Shown: positions 12,789 through 26,924 of the stretch, in pieces
Numbering within the stretch: position 1 is the stretch's first letter
Layout of the letters: each line of letters opens with the position of its first letter
Assembly: GCA_905183005.1 (NCBI GenBank)
Contig: CAJJDO010000085.1
Location: 66,470 to 130,469, forward strand
DNA length: 64,000 nt
Origin: Paramecium pentaurelia
Taxonomy: Eukaryota; Ciliophora; Oligohymenophorea; Peniculida; Parameciidae
Direction: 5' to 3'
Notes under the pieces: model-generated
What the model was told of the DNA's origin: nothing
Databases searched by the model: none
What the model saw: the letters and a program-made list of their open reading frames with translations, nothing else
Translations under genes and position numbers: made by a program

Positions 12789-12992
12789 AATAATAATTAT
12801 TTTATATGAAAAAATTATCAAATCCTGTAATTTAATTTTGCTTATAAATTTAATGGGTTAAATGAAAAGTACATGAATTCTTAAAAAGTTATCTTAATAC
12901 ATTAAATTAATAAATATTATAATATGATTGATTTCTGTTTGTATTAAATAGATTAATTAAATCTTCTAGTTAATAATATATTTCATATGATA

Positions 12993-14523
<1,531 letters not shown>

Positions 14524-14550
14524 TTATAATTTATAAATATATAATTAAGT

Positions 14551-15254
14551 TCATGGCTTTTTGGAAATAATATTACATTTTTCTAGAATACTTCTAGCCT
14601 ATCCAGATATACTTCTTTTTGATTGTTCATCATCGAACATCCTTTGTTAGACAGTTAATGATTTCAAACCTTTGAAATATAGTCTGTCTTCTTAAAAGAA
14701 ATAAATTACATTTTATTACTTGGCTCATCTTTTTTGTCTAATTTCTTTTTGATTTATATCTTATCTAGATTAATTCTCATATTCCTTTTAATTAAATTAG
14801 AATCTATAATAGTAATTTATTTTTATCTATCTCTTCTTGACTCTAACTTTTTAGGATTAAATGTATCTAGTATACTTAATTCAGAAACATTTGCATTTTG
14901 AATATCCTCAATAGTTTCTGTTAATTTATGTTTAAGTTACTTTCTATCACTTAGATATCGATTATTTAGTTTATAGTTTTATTAATATTCCAACGAATGT
15001 AACGCAGAAGCATTGAGCCATCTTCTGTTGTCATTACTTGTTGATCTTGATTCTTTGATATATATAGAATCATGGATAACATAAGGTTTTTATGACATTC
15101 GTTCCAAAAAACTCATGATTCTTTTATCATAATTAGTAGCCAAAACATTATTAATTTTTTTTGTTTCTTATGTTGCAAATTATTATTATTCAATTCTTTT
15201 TTCTTTTTATTAAGTTAACTGTTGAAACTTCTCCTTTCTGTAATAATTATACAT
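14551..15254 (-). CDS. Hypothetical basic protein, 224 aa
   Basis: Starts MYNYYRKEKFQQLTQQKEKR; a 29-nt intron (14691-14719) joins ...KKDEPK to DRLYFKGLKSLTVQQ and leads to TGA at 14551. Strongly basic, with a segment SFLERMSQKPYVIHDS and a C-terminal FDDEQSKRSISGQARSILE. No domain recognised. The start codon is only 23 nt from the start of the divergent SNARE gene, and the stop is 27 nt from the start of the Nab2-like gene. Confidence 0.75.
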
Positions 15255-15277
15255 TTATATATTTTTAATAATATTAT

Positions 15278-16013
15278 ATGAACCACATTATGGCATATGC
15301 ATTAGCCAAATGGCAAACAGCTTCAACAATAGGAGTAATATCATTAGTACCAAATGACAATCAAGTTGTCTTTGATCTTTAAAATGCCTTATAATTTTTA
15401 AAAAATGAAAACATTAGCTAATTCCAAAAAATGTAAGTATACTAATCCATTTCTAGTAAATATATTACAACTTAAGGAGGGAAATGGTATTATTTACCAT
15501 TTAATAAAGAAGTTGTATAATTAGTATTGACTGCAAATGATTATAATTAAGAGAATGTGGAAATGCTAATCAATTCCATCAATGCAAAAATTGTATATTT
15601 CTAAATTTTATACATTAGTTTGATCATAATCCAATAACACCATAAAATATAACAATATAACAAAAATAAAATATCTATAATTTGTTAATCTACTTCGATT
15701 AAGCTCATGGTAAAGAACCTAAACAAATATAATAAATTCTATAAACTTTGGATAACACTAAGTAAACTGTATAGTAAAATATTGAAAAACTTATCAATAA
15801 CAAAGAATAGCTTTTAAATATTGAAGGTTGTATTAAATAATATTGATAAAATTAGTATAATCATTAGAATTGGATAATAGTTCATAAGTATTTTTAAATT
15901 CGGCATAAGAATTACACAGAAAATAAAGAATGTAAAAATTAAAAACTAGATTAATAATTGGATCAATAATCACAGTAGGATTAGCAATCTCATTATATGT
16001 AATATTTGGTTGA
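15278..16013 (+). CDS. Longin-type synaptobrevin-like SNARE, 218 aa
   Basis: Three introns (15433-15456, 15593-15618, 15827-15855) give a 218-residue tail-anchored protein. The N-terminal part (MNHIMAYALAKWQTASTIGV) looks like a longin domain; residues about 130-195 form a SNARE motif (LDNTKQTVQQNIEKLINNKEQ ... SSQVFLNSAQELHRKQRMQK) and the C terminus is a single membrane anchor (LIIGSIITVGLAISLYVIFG). VAMP/synaptobrevins drive vesicle fusion with Q-SNAREs on target membranes. Aligning NIEKLINNKEQL with the usual NIEKVLERGEKL places Asn where the conserved zero-layer Arg should be, so this is a non-canonical R-SNARE by family but not by residue. Compartment unknown. Confidence 0.85.
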
Positions 16014-16890
16014 ATTCATAAATAAATAAATATTAATCTAATACAATTATTCTTAAACTTGTTAACTTTTTATATGACTATATATTAATATAAATTATTT
16101 TACATTTACTAAGTGGAAATCTTTTAAATTTTAAATAGATTATCTTTAACAATACTCTTGATAGTACAGATTTTTAATAGTAGAAGAATATTAGCTAATA
16201 CTAATTATATGTATTATCAATTTTAATATAGAAATCTTAAACATTCAATTAATATTTCATAAAAGAACCATAAATCTTGTAGTTCAAATAGTATTAATCA
16301 ATCCATTAAAAGATAGAGAATAATATATAAAAATTTATTTATTAAAATATAATATAATATTTATAAATTATTTTTGGAAAGATTCTTTCTAAATAAATTA
16401 AATCTGTTTGAAAATGATGAATTTATCATTTTAAATGCATGAAATATTAAAAAATTTCAACTTTATTATATAAATCTTCATTGTTTTATAGTATTATTTT
16501 TCTAAATTATTTTTAGATTAATTTTATTTCAAACTAATTAAAGTCTGATATTATACTTCAAACCAACATTCTATTATAAAGTATTATCAAAAAAGAAAGT
16601 TTCTGTAATGAATTTCTATTTAAATTGTTTTTCTAACTAATTTAATTTAGAATCTACTTTGTATATCATATACAGGCTTTTCCATCTGGAAAATATAGTT
16701 ATTACATATACTAATACAAAATTAACAATTTTTATTGAATTTTTTGCTTAAAAAGATAAGAAAGCAATTATAATTTTCTTATTTGTTTAACATATAAGGA
16801 TATTGATTATAAGCATGCTTATATATATAATTATTGAATGTGATTAGTTATAAAAATCATACAAATATTGGAATATAATACAAAAATATT
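16014..16890. other. AT-rich region with one tentative small frame
   Basis: Apart from the tentative frame at 16074-16442 nothing is supported. Confidence 0.4.
16074..16442 (+). CDS. Possible small protein with hydrophobic N-terminal segment, 122 aa
   Basis: A TGA-free frame of 123 codons containing LSLTILLIVQIFNSRRILA (signal-anchor-like) and then an N/K/S-rich part. A second frame created by a 26-nt intron is equally open, and the composition is nearly all A/T, so the case is weak. Confidence 0.25.
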
Positions 16891-17187
16891 TCAGATCAAA
16901 GGTTGTTCTGAAACAATTGATAATCTCTTTTATCTTAATGGGGACTTTGTTAATAATAATGATGATGTTTTAACTAACATAGGTGGTGTCATTTCTGATC
17001 CATCTGTATCTGAATCAAGTGAACGATAAGAGAATATTAATTGTTTTTTTGCCTACTCAAATTTAAACTATTTTTATTATGGGTCAGTCAAGAATGTTAA
17101 TTTTAATTCCTACAAATAATTGATGATATCTTTTTCTTAAGAAGTAACTTCATTTAAGCAATCATCGAATTCAATTGTATCATTCAT
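16891..17187 (-). CDS. Small hypothetical protein, 98 aa
   Basis: Single exon, MNDTIEFDDCLNEVTSQEKD... Helical N-terminal half rich in E/Q/K, then a serine/proline stretch DSDTDGSEMTPPMLVK and RQKRLSIVSEQPL, possible phosphosites. Codon use and GC are higher than in the flanks, supporting a real gene. Not recognised. Confidence 0.65.
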
Positions 17188-17639
17188 TTTAAATAAAATA
17201 TTTTATTTATTTATTCTCCTTTTACTCATTTACTTTAATTTAAATATATAATTCGAGTAAAATATTTCTCTCAGTCTTTGCAATACTTTATATTTTAATT
17301 TTTTTTAATGGATTTTCTCCACATGTCAAACAAAAGAAGAAAAATTTTAAATAAAATTATTTATGGGTGATATATTGTGACTTACTATTAAGTATTAATT
17401 GAATATTAAACTAATACAATATTTATCTTAATTAAATATACAGTTAAGCATATGTATTAATTGTCTGTCTTAAAACTTTTCATTAATATTTGATTAGACT
17501 CAAATTGAATGACCATTAATAATCAGAATCAATCAAAATCAGATTAGTAAAAAAGAATAAAAACTATACAAATAACATTGTTTGTGAATTGATTAATTAA
17601 TTTTTTCTTATTAAAAATAAAGAAGGAATAAGTTTATAA
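17188..17639. other. Spacer, nothing recognised
   Basis: AT-rich, TGA-dense on both strands, between two minus-strand genes. Confidence 0.5.
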
Positions 17640-20600
17640 TCATTTTTCTGTTAGCTCCCTATAGCCTTTCCAATTATTTCTTAAGTATGGCTCTTCTTTA
17701 ATAACTCTTAATAATGTATTGCTAGGACCGTCTTTGTAGTTTGGTAAAAAATTCTATAATTAAAAACTAAATTAGATACTAAAGTTTCTTCAAAGATAGC
17801 TTTTGCTTAATCCCAATCTCCAGATAAGTAACATGAAAAACCTTTGTCCCATTTATGATAAAATTCCTAAATTAAATTTAGAGAATTACTTTATTAAATA
17901 GAGCTCGAGATTATTTTATATTGTTATCTTTAATCCAAGTTTCTGATATTGCTACATGATTCTTTAATACAGCCTACTTTAATTTATCTCTTTTCATTCT
18001 TCTCAAAACCTTTTACTTTTTTTTTTATTTTGATTATTCTGATTCTGTAAGATGAATTTATTTCTATTTTTCCTTTTTACTAAAGTCTACAACTGTCTTT
18101 TTTTTATGAAGTTTTCTAATTAAACAATCAACATTTAAATCTACAGTATAAATATCCATAGGTTCAATACTACCTTTGACAGTAACTCTATCAATATGTC
18201 TAAGATTTTTTTGGGTAACCTTAGTAGCTACATTTCTTAATTATCCAGAAATGAGTATCATAGATCCAAATTGTTTAGTAGCTGCTTCTAATCTTGATGC
18301 CATATTAACATTAGGACTCAAATAAGAAGCATCTATTTTATATTCTGATCCTATTGCTCCTTCTATAGCCCATCCAACATGTAATCCAAATCCCATTTTA
18401 ACAGAATAATTTGGAATTCGATTATTCAATCCTTCATGCTATTTATATTTTTATAACTTTTATGAAAGAGTAACATTTGTAATAATAGTAACAAATGATA
18501 AAATAGACATATCAGCTATTTATGCAATATGTTCATAAGATTTTAAACTTAAATTACCATCCTTATCCTAATAATAATCATTTTCAGCAAATTTCCATAC
18601 TAAAAGAAATGCATCACCTATATTTTTATTAGCACTTCCAGAAAATTAATCTACAACCCCATGAACAATCTCTGCTATTTCATTCACAAATACCATAACA
18701 TCTTATTATAAGACTTCTGTAGCATCTGTAAAATTTCTAATATCACAAAATCCAAAAATTGCCATTACTTTTTTGCCAGGCAACATAGGATTAATAGAAG
18801 CATTGGCACCCATATTTTATGCTATAATTTAAGATCCTGCTTCTCCAAACCCTAATGCTAATAAGGTTCCAATCTTAACAATTAATTTTTATAATATAAC
18901 TGTTTCTAATTTCTCATCTTCTTAATCTTCTAATGCTTTCATTTCACCATTTTCAATCATTTATATAAATGCCTTATTTTCCTCTTCTTATGCTGCAACT
19001 AAAGGATTTTCTGCTATTTTCTTTACTGTTTCTAACATCTTCTCCACAGGTGTTAAAATTAAGTCTTAGACATCTCTACTAAACATAATTGCTGCTACAG
19101 AAAGAACTATAGATACAAAGATAGTTCTGATAATTGATAAAATAGCATTTAATTCATCATCTGCAATTGTATAACATATTGATATTGCATCATTTCCTTG
19201 AGAATCTGTTGTTGTATAATATTACAATGAATTAGTTCTGTAATGTTCATATTAATAAGGATCCTCTTTTGGATAGAAAATAGTTGAATTAACTTCAAAA
19301 AAAACCAATCCAGTTCTTAAAGGTTCATGAAATGTAATAAAATCTTTAATAAGATAATCATAAATTTCAGGATCCTTAGCCCAATATTATATAGCTTGTA
19401 ATCCAGTAGTGAAACTTACATTTTAATCAATATAAGTAGTTAAATTTAATATAGGAACACTAAATAAAATGAGCATTACAATAGTTATGACTCTTTTATT
19501 AGTCAATTCTGTCAATTCTTTACCTATATTAGTTTCACGTATTTCTCCTTCATCTGATTAATGAGCATGTGATAATTTGTTTGGAGATTAAAGTATTATT
19601 GATTTTCTTTTTTAGATTGTTGTAAGAGATTAAATTTAACCAGACATAACTATTTTTCTAGTTTATCTTCTTTAAAATCTTTGTTCATTTTCTTGACTAA
19701 TTTAATTATTATTTGATGTTCCATTATACATTACAATTGAAGTCCTTTACTAAACAACTTTCTAAATAGATAATTATTATTATACAGCATTCACTCCTGA
19801 ATGCTTAACATTTCTATCTGAAGAATCAACTGATCTTTAAGAGGAAATAGCGTCATTTTATTATTCTTGTCTTTAAGGTTCTTATACTTAATTATTATTA
19901 TTATTATCCATTAAATTTTCTTCTTTCATTTCTTCTGCTAACAACTTTTCAGCTTCTTTTTCTAAAGATTGTTTTGCATGTTTATATAATTTTGATAATC
20001 TTACTAATCTTACTACTCTAACTATTCTTCCAGCCCTTGTTCCTACTCTTGATGCTCTTCCAGCCCTATCAATATTTTAATTATTATAACCTTGCTAATG
20101 AAACTGCACTCAATGCTGCTCCTCCACTTGTTCCAAAAATTGCATTACTAACCCAACCAATATCTAATAACATTGAAACTGTTGATAATAAATCTAACCA
20201 AAAAAAGAAACCAAGAAAATATCCATCCTTATTTTATTACTATATTTTATACTTTACAAACAGAGGCAAGCACAATTTCAATAAAAAAGAGACTCATACA
20301 AATTGTGGTAATAACCCAAAATGCTTCATCACCATCCTGATTATTATTTAAAATACCTTGTCTGTAGCTAATACTCTTATATCATCTCCAAATAATGCAT
20401 ACACTGTTACAATAGTCATAAAGATCATATAATTAAAGCTTTCCAAAAATATTTCAACTTTATACTACATATAATATTTCTTATTACTCTTATTCCACGA
20501 TTACTCTCTTAACTTGTTCTACTGCTTTTGGCTCCTAAATTAACAGATTTTCTATGAGTTACTGTTCTTGTTGGCTATTCTACATCACCTTGACTATTTT

Positions 20601-20712
20601 TCTTATTTGGAGAAGATGCATCTACTCTTGAATAAGACTATGATTATTATTGATTATTTACTCTTTATTAAACACTTCTACCTTATTCTTCATCTTCAAT
20701 ATTTTGATCCAT
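17640..20712 (-). CDS. Voltage-sensor/class III nucleotide cyclase fusion, 976 aa
   Basis: Six introns of 20-26 nt leave 977 codons. Order: hydrophilic N terminus (1-75); four membrane helices about 80-215, the last being an S4 with Arg every third residue (GRIVRVVRLVRLSKLYKH) and an S3 with FFWLDLLSTV; a Q-rich linker; helix about 376-396, an extracellular loop of about 110 residues, helix about 505-525; then a class III cyclase domain from about 620. In the cyclase, metal Asp lie in FGFCDIRNFTD and NIGDAFLLVW, and transition-state Asn/Arg in NVNMASRLEA, so it looks active; cAMP versus cGMP cannot be decided. Ciliates are known to have K+-channel-adenylyl cyclase fusions; here I see no pore-loop signature (TxGYG) after S4. 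Probably a plasma- or ciliary-membrane enzyme controlled by voltage. Confidence 0.9.
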
Positions 20713-21044
20713 TTTTTTTATTAATAAATTTCTTTATTTCAATAAATGGAGTTACGATAAACTGAAATAAAATTTAGAAATGAGAACTCAGATAACTCCC
20801 CTTATTTAAATCAATTGTTTTCATAAATAATATTTATAACTAAAAAATATATCAAATTTCAATTTAGTCAGTATAATATTTTTAATATCAAGTTAAGAAA
20901 ATAATTTATTATCATTCCAATGATAACAATATCTTGCTCATTTTAAAGTGAAAATAAATTTGATATAATTCCAAATTTGTAATTCTGTTAAAATATTTAC
21001 ATTTGTTGAAATATTAATGTTGTCTAAAATAAATTAATAAAATC
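20713..21044. other. Spacer upstream of two divergent genes
   Basis: AT-rich gap between the cyclase start (20712, minus) and the lectin-like gene start (21045, plus); presumably both promoters. No motif recognised. Confidence 0.5.
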
Positions 21045-22385
21045 ATGTTATCATATTTAATCCAATTCGTTCTTATCTAGAGAATCCTCAATTATATCAC
21101 TTTTGATTCTAATTTGAGTCTTGATTTTGATTAGTTTACAGGATCTGGTTTTTTTTGTAATAGTGGATACACTAAAACAGCTACAATTAACTTTTCAGGA
21201 GAATTTGAAAATGTTCCTTAGGTTTTTCTTACCTAAGAATGGATTGATTTCACTACAGCTTAAACCCAAATAGAATTGCAAATCATTTCTATTAGCAAAA
21301 CATGTATCTTCATTCATCTAAAATTAGAATTCTCAATGAAAGTCTATTGTGGATATAATAGAATGACAACTTCAATGATTAAATGGTTTGCTATTGATGA
21401 CTAACGAATAGAAGTCATAAACAACTTTAATATGGTTAATCCAGATGATAAAACATTTCAAATTAAAAATCCAAATGCTTAAACAGGATTCGTTGTTCTG
21501 ACTAGCATTCATTATACAGGTGCTATTGATTTCCTATTGTCTGTAAGAATCAATAATATCCAATATAGATAAGCTAAATAACAATGCATTCTGTAACTGT
21601 GAGCATTACTAAAGTAGCTGGAAAATTTACAAACCTTAAATAAATTGGCTACTAAGTTATTGTTGGAGTTGAAGAAGCTTTTATTAATTTAGGTTTGAAG
21701 ACAGTTATGGGAGCATTTAGTAGTGATATTTTAGCAATCTAACCTAATAGATGGTTTGCTATTGCATTGTAAGGCTTCAATTATCCAAATAGTAGGAATA
21801 TCAGAATAAAAGCTGTCTTTACGAATACAGTATCAACATTATCATATACTTGGGGAACATGTATAATATTAAATTATAAAAGGGTATGAAACTGAAACTC
21901 CTAATAGTCATTCTTAAATTTGGATTGCATATTAATTTACAAAATCATACAAGGCACTTGAATGTTTTAGTATAAGAATAAGTAGAAAATTTGTAATGGA
22001 TTTAACCTATTTACCAACATTTTCTTTAGAATTTGTTTCATTAAATTAAATTTATACAACAATTGGAAATTTTAATTATTTAGTTGATAAATCAATTAGT
22101 CCACTTTTGATGGCTATTCAAATTAAATGCTTATCAGGTAAGAAAATACAAGCAAAATTCAATAAATGTAATTCATGCAGTATATAAAAGTTTCATACTT
22201 TTTAATACAATTGCCTTAATTAAATGAATTATGTTGGCTTTTTCCCTAGGTTTAACTAAGCATTTAAACAATACAATGAATTAAAAATAAATATCTATTC
22301 TTCATCACTTGAAATTACATAAATTATTTATGATTAAAAAGTAACAGAATAATCTATCGTGGACATTTAAATATTGAATTAATGA
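21045..22385 (+). CDS. H-type-lectin-like protein, 430 aa (paralogue of 54866-56205)
   Basis: Two introns (26 nt after DFLLS; 22 nt after YTWGT) keep a 431-codon frame. Residues about 50-160 read FSGEFENVPQVFLTQEW ... IKWFAIDDQRIEV ... VVLTSIHYTGAIDF, the pattern of H-type lectin domains (F-N-VPxVF near the start, WxAI core, G at the end) that bind sugars in secreted proteins; a second related half follows (GEVEEAFINLG... RWFAIALQGFNY). Cys pairs (CNSCS, NCLNQ) suggest an extracytoplasmic protein, but the N terminus MLSYLIQFVLIQRILNY is a poor signal peptide and the true start may differ. About half identical by eye to the gene at 54866-56205, with two shared intron positions. Confidence 0.75.
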
Positions 22386-22590
22386 TGATTATTCTAATAA
22401 ATTATCAATAATATCTTTATAGATTTAAGATTGTACTTATTAAAATATCAATTGACTTGAATTAACAATAAGAAAAAAAATCTTTATTCATTAATAATGA
22501 ACAACTAAAAAGTGTCTAGTTTATGACTACTTTATAAACTATTTATTTATGAATTATTATTAACTTATTTAATAAATTAATTGATTAGTT

Positions 22591-24080
22591 ATGTTTAATC
22601 CTTTAAATCGAGCTAGATCACCATAATATGGTGGATATCCAAACCAAACAAATCCAAATCCAAATCCTTAATATGGTGGCAATCCTTATCCATTTACAGG
22701 ATAATAATCACCAGTGAATTAGCCTATGGTATAATAAATTCTTATCCAAAGACATAGAGATCTTTTCCTTATCAATAATATCCCTAGAATACTCCTCCAA
22801 AGGGTTATCCAGTTTAGTAGTCATAGAGAAGCAATCCTCCTTTCACACAACAATAATCTTATCCACCCAGTCAGCCATCAGTTTAATCTATATAAGTACT
22901 ATAAAAAATAAAACTAAAAAGCCTCCTCCTCAATCACAACCTCCCTAATAAGTTCCTTAACAAAATTATACATAACTTCCATAGCGATCACAAAAATAAA
23001 TACCACCAACATCTATAGAATCATAAAAATTACCATCACCTTAAACTACTTTATAAGTATAACCATAATAATATGTGCCATCATAAAATTCTGGTTTAGG
23101 TTTATCTGGTTTAAGGTAGACATATGCACCTCCTACTTATGTTCCTCTTTAACCAGTTATGACTGTATGAATTATAATTGATTTAGACTGTAATTTAACG
23201 ACCAATAGAATTTGTAGATTTAGAAAAATTTGAAGAACTTTGGGATAAAAGAATGAAAGAATTGGAAGATAGAATTCTTTAATCTTAATAATAACCTTAA
23301 GTTGTTGAATTGAGAGCTTCAAATAATGAGGATTAGGATATTTTAATAAAATAATTATAAGATGAATTGTATAAGGTTAGATGTGATAATGAAGAGAAGG
23401 ATAATAAAATTTCTGATTTAAAAATAGAATTATAAACAAATATTGATCTTGTAGAATACTTAAGATGTATAATAAATGATAATCATAGAGTAATTGGTTA
23501 ATAATAATAACAGTGATGAAGTTGAAAAATTATAGAATGAAATTTAAAGATTGAGAAAGCAAGTATAAACTCTAGATGCTTAAGTAAAGTAATTGAATCA
23601 TGATAATGATGATTTGAAATAGGAATTGGATGCTTTAAGATAATAAAAATAGTTTTTCAAATCATAATGTGATGATAAAGATGAGCACATTTAAAATTTA
23701 GAAAGAGAAATTGAAGAGCTTCGTTAACAAAATGAAACATTAACAGAAGAGGTTACTACAAGTCAATCTGTAAAGACTTATGAAGAAGAAGCAAAAATAT
23801 GGAGAACTAAATTTAAGGAATTAAATGATACATATCATGCTTGTTAAGAGAAATTGATTTTAACTGAAGCAGAATTGGATTTATTAAAGAGACCTTAAAG
23901 TTAGTAAAGAATAGTGACTACATCTACTACAGTAGTAAAGAATAATGTTTAAACAAGTGGAACTAAATCAGTAAAAATTATAATAAATAAATTTAGGACT
24001 CTGATTATCTTTCAAGTAGCCTAACTTAATAAGATGTTGAAAGAATTTAAAATTTATCAAAGAATATTCCATAGATATGA
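22591..24080 (+). CDS. Proline/glutamine/tyrosine-rich head plus coiled-coil protein, 456 aa
   Basis: Five introns (22-26 nt) are removed cleanly to reach TGA 24078. The first about 180 residues are repeats of P, Q, Y, N and G (SPQYGGYPNQTNPNPNPQYG), likely disordered; from about residue 190 (RPIEFVDLEKFEELWDKRMK) a long coiled coil follows to about 420. This layout is common in ciliate cytoskeletal/cortex proteins, but no named family is recognised. The last intron (GTAAAA...TTTAG) changes the tail to SDSDYLSSSLTQQDVERIQN. Confidence 0.8.
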
Positions 24081-24167
24081 TTATTTGAAAAAAAGTTATT
24101 ATATTAAAGTACAAAATATCTATTATGTTTAACAAAGCATTATTGTGTTATTTTTTTTATTTATAAA

Positions 24168-24767
24168 ATGATATCTCCTCTCTCTATTGATAAACCTTCA
24201 TTTGATCTCTAAAAACGAAAACCCTTTAGTCCTACTGAAATAACTTAATAGTAAAATTTATTATAAAGAAAATTGCAATAACAATAATCTGACATCATTT
24301 CAACTATTCAACCTAAAAATGCTCATTTGAATAATAATAATATTTAACATGGACTATAAAAATTGCTCAAAACAAGTCCTTATGGTTAATTAATTAAGCA
24401 AAAGTCTTAAATTCAAATATATAATTAGGACAGTATCTCATACAACTATTAGAGTGGTTGTTCTCCTCCATTCTAAACTTCTCATAATTTTTTTTAAACA
24501 GATTAAAAACAATCAAATTCAAATACTTAAAATAGTATATAAAGAAGAATTCCCTCTAATTATAGAGTAACTCTCCATAAAAAATCATTTGATAATTCTT
24601 CTTAGTTAATATCTTGTAGATTAAAAGATTAATAACAAATATCAGCTCTTCAATAATTATTATAAAGAACAGCTCACATATTATAAAATTATAAAGATGA
24701 AATTGTCAAATATGAAGTTGAAAATGCTAAATTAAAAGAAAAAATTGCCATTCTAAAAAATTCATGA
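24168..24767 (+). CDS. Hypothetical Q/S-rich protein, 199 aa
   Basis: Single-exon frame MISPLSIDKPSFDLQKRK... with a low-complexity S/N/Q middle (SPPFQTSHNFFQTDQKQ) and a C-terminal coiled coil (ALQQLLQRTAHILQNYKDE, VENAKLKEKIAILK). Lies 87 nt after the preceding gene and 68 nt before the next, same strand. Function unknown. Confidence 0.72.
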
Positions 24768-24835
24768 ATGAATAATATTTATTTACTTTTTTATTTTATT
24801 ATGAAATAAGAAATTTATATAAATTGTAATTTATC

Positions 24836-26275
24836 ATGTCTTAAAATGATCTAAATGAAAAGAAAAATTAACGTAATCTAATTATGATATTAAGTGGCAT
24901 AAGGATTATTGACAGAAATTCCAAAAAATACAGAACTAGAATAATTTCATCATTTATCTTCCATCTAAGAAACCACTTCTCAAAATATTGCATCAAATTA
25001 TGAAAGTGGTGTATTGGGATCTTAAAAATGTAATAATAATATTTAACAATATTTTAGTATCATAATTAAACGCATCTGACAATATTAAGAGTTAAAATAC
25101 TAAAATATAAGGATCACTTTTGAGTAGTGAATTATCAAATTTAAATTATTCTGATGATGAAAATGAAAATGAAGGAAAATTTAAAAAGAATAAAGAAAAT
25201 GTTATAAAAGAAGAATAAGAATTTGATGAAGATGTATTATTATTATAAATTAAGTTCTTTGAAATTCCACCTGATATTTAACCTATAGAGAAATCATTTA
25301 CTTATGATGAGTTGAATAGAAAATGCAAAAATCTAGAGTAAGAAATAATAAAAGAAAAAGAAATTTAAGAAAAATTATTGAGTATTATTATATTAATATA
25401 TTAATAGATCAGACTCTAAATGATAAAAATTAGATCAAGATATTTGAAGAACAAGAAAAATATTAGACTAATTTAATAAATTAAAATGCTATAAAAATTT
25501 AAAGTCTTGAAGAATAAAATAAATAAATATTATCCTAGTTAAAAGAACAATAAGAGAAAAATCTTAATAATAAAATGATAATATTCAATTAGGATTAAAA
25601 ATTAAATCAGATTTAACTCTAATTAGAGGATTAAATAAAACAAAATAATTAATAAAGATTATAATTTTAAGAATAAATAACAAAATATCAAAGATAATTA
25701 AAAATTATGCAAATCTAATATGATAAATGTATTATTAATTTATTATTATTAAGAATTAGAAATATAGAAATCTGATTAAGCAAAATAAAATTTAAAATAA
25801 AATGAATTGTTGAGTATATATTCCATCATTATTTTTAGAAATTAAAGATTAGATTATACTTTATTTAGAAAATGAATTAGCTGATCTTAGAGTTCCTAAC
25901 CTTCAAAGAAAATAAGAAAACTAAAATAAATTTAAATTAAATACAAATCCTAGTGAATAAGAAACTACTAAATTGAATAATTTTAATTTAATGAAAGTTA
26001 AAACTAATGATCAATAAATGCCTAAACCTTAAACATAAAAAAAAAGTTTTCCACCTAATGATTCTTAAAGATTAGTTTAATCATTAATCAACTGTAAACC
26101 TAAGTAAAATAACTCTTGGATTAAATAACTTGATGAAAAAAATAAAAATATACTAAAAAGTTACTCAAACTCTTAAAGAAATAATTAATCATTTAGTAAT
26201 TGTTCAATGACAGAAAGTGTCAATCAAAATTGTCAAACAAATGACAATTAATAATTTTTCATTGATAATTCATGA
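24836..26275 (+). CDS. Coiled-coil protein, 437 aa
   Basis: Five introns (22, 28, 26, 25, 25 nt) were placed by phase; the first removes an early TGA-bearing segment and gives MSQNDLNEKKNQLAQGLLTE. An acidic N-terminal region (NLNYSDDENENEGKF) is followed by a long coiled coil (about 130-290: ELNRKCKNLEQEIIKEKE, FEEQEKYQTNLINQN) and an N/S/Q-rich tail. No domain recognised. Ends convergent with the next gene, 79 nt apart. Confidence 0.78.
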
Positions 26276-26354
26276 TATTAATATAAATATTTTTAAGAAA
26301 TCAATAATAATATAGCTCTAATATGAAAATATAATTGTAAATAATTAATCTATT

Positions 26355-26924
26355 TCATATAACGAAATTTACATCCTCATCCTATTCCTCATTATCGACT
26401 GGCTTTAACATCTCTTTAATGTGCTTATTTATGGTTTCATATTTCTAAAAAAGTTACTTACTTTTTTCCTTTAATTAAGCTTTTAATCCTTAAACAGTTT
26501 GTAAATTTTTTGGCTACTTCAATCTCTCTTTTGATAATTATTCTGTAATGCTGTAAATTTACTTTTCCAAATTATCTTTATTGGCACGTTAAACTTATTT
26601 TTCCTTTAAAAATTCAATTTTGTCATATAATGATTTTAGAAGATTTTCAATTTGCTTACTTTCAAAGTAAGAAATTTTTATTTCTTTGCTATTTAGGAAA
26701 TCACTGTTTTCTAATGACTCACAATAATTATTTTCTTGTGATTATTACAAGTCGTTTTAATTTTCTACTTATGTTAATTAAAACATTGCATAAAATTTTT
26801 ATCTTGCCCCTTGAAGCTATTGAATAAGAGTTTGTAAGTCTTGATAACTTCTGTCATCATCTTAATAGTTAAAAGAGTTTTCAATATTTGAAAAATTTCC
26901 TGTATCAGTAATTTGGTTCTGCAT
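26355..26924 (-). CDS. Coiled-coil protein, 189 aa
   Basis: Single exon, MQNQITDTGNFSNIENS..., almost entirely predicted helix: DLQTLIQQLQGARQKFYAMF, QIENLLKSLYDKIEFLKEKQ, LQTVQGLKAQLKEKSKQLFQ. Ends in an acidic tail NEEQDEDVNFVI. Looks like a small structural or adaptor coiled coil; not recognised. Confidence 0.8.
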
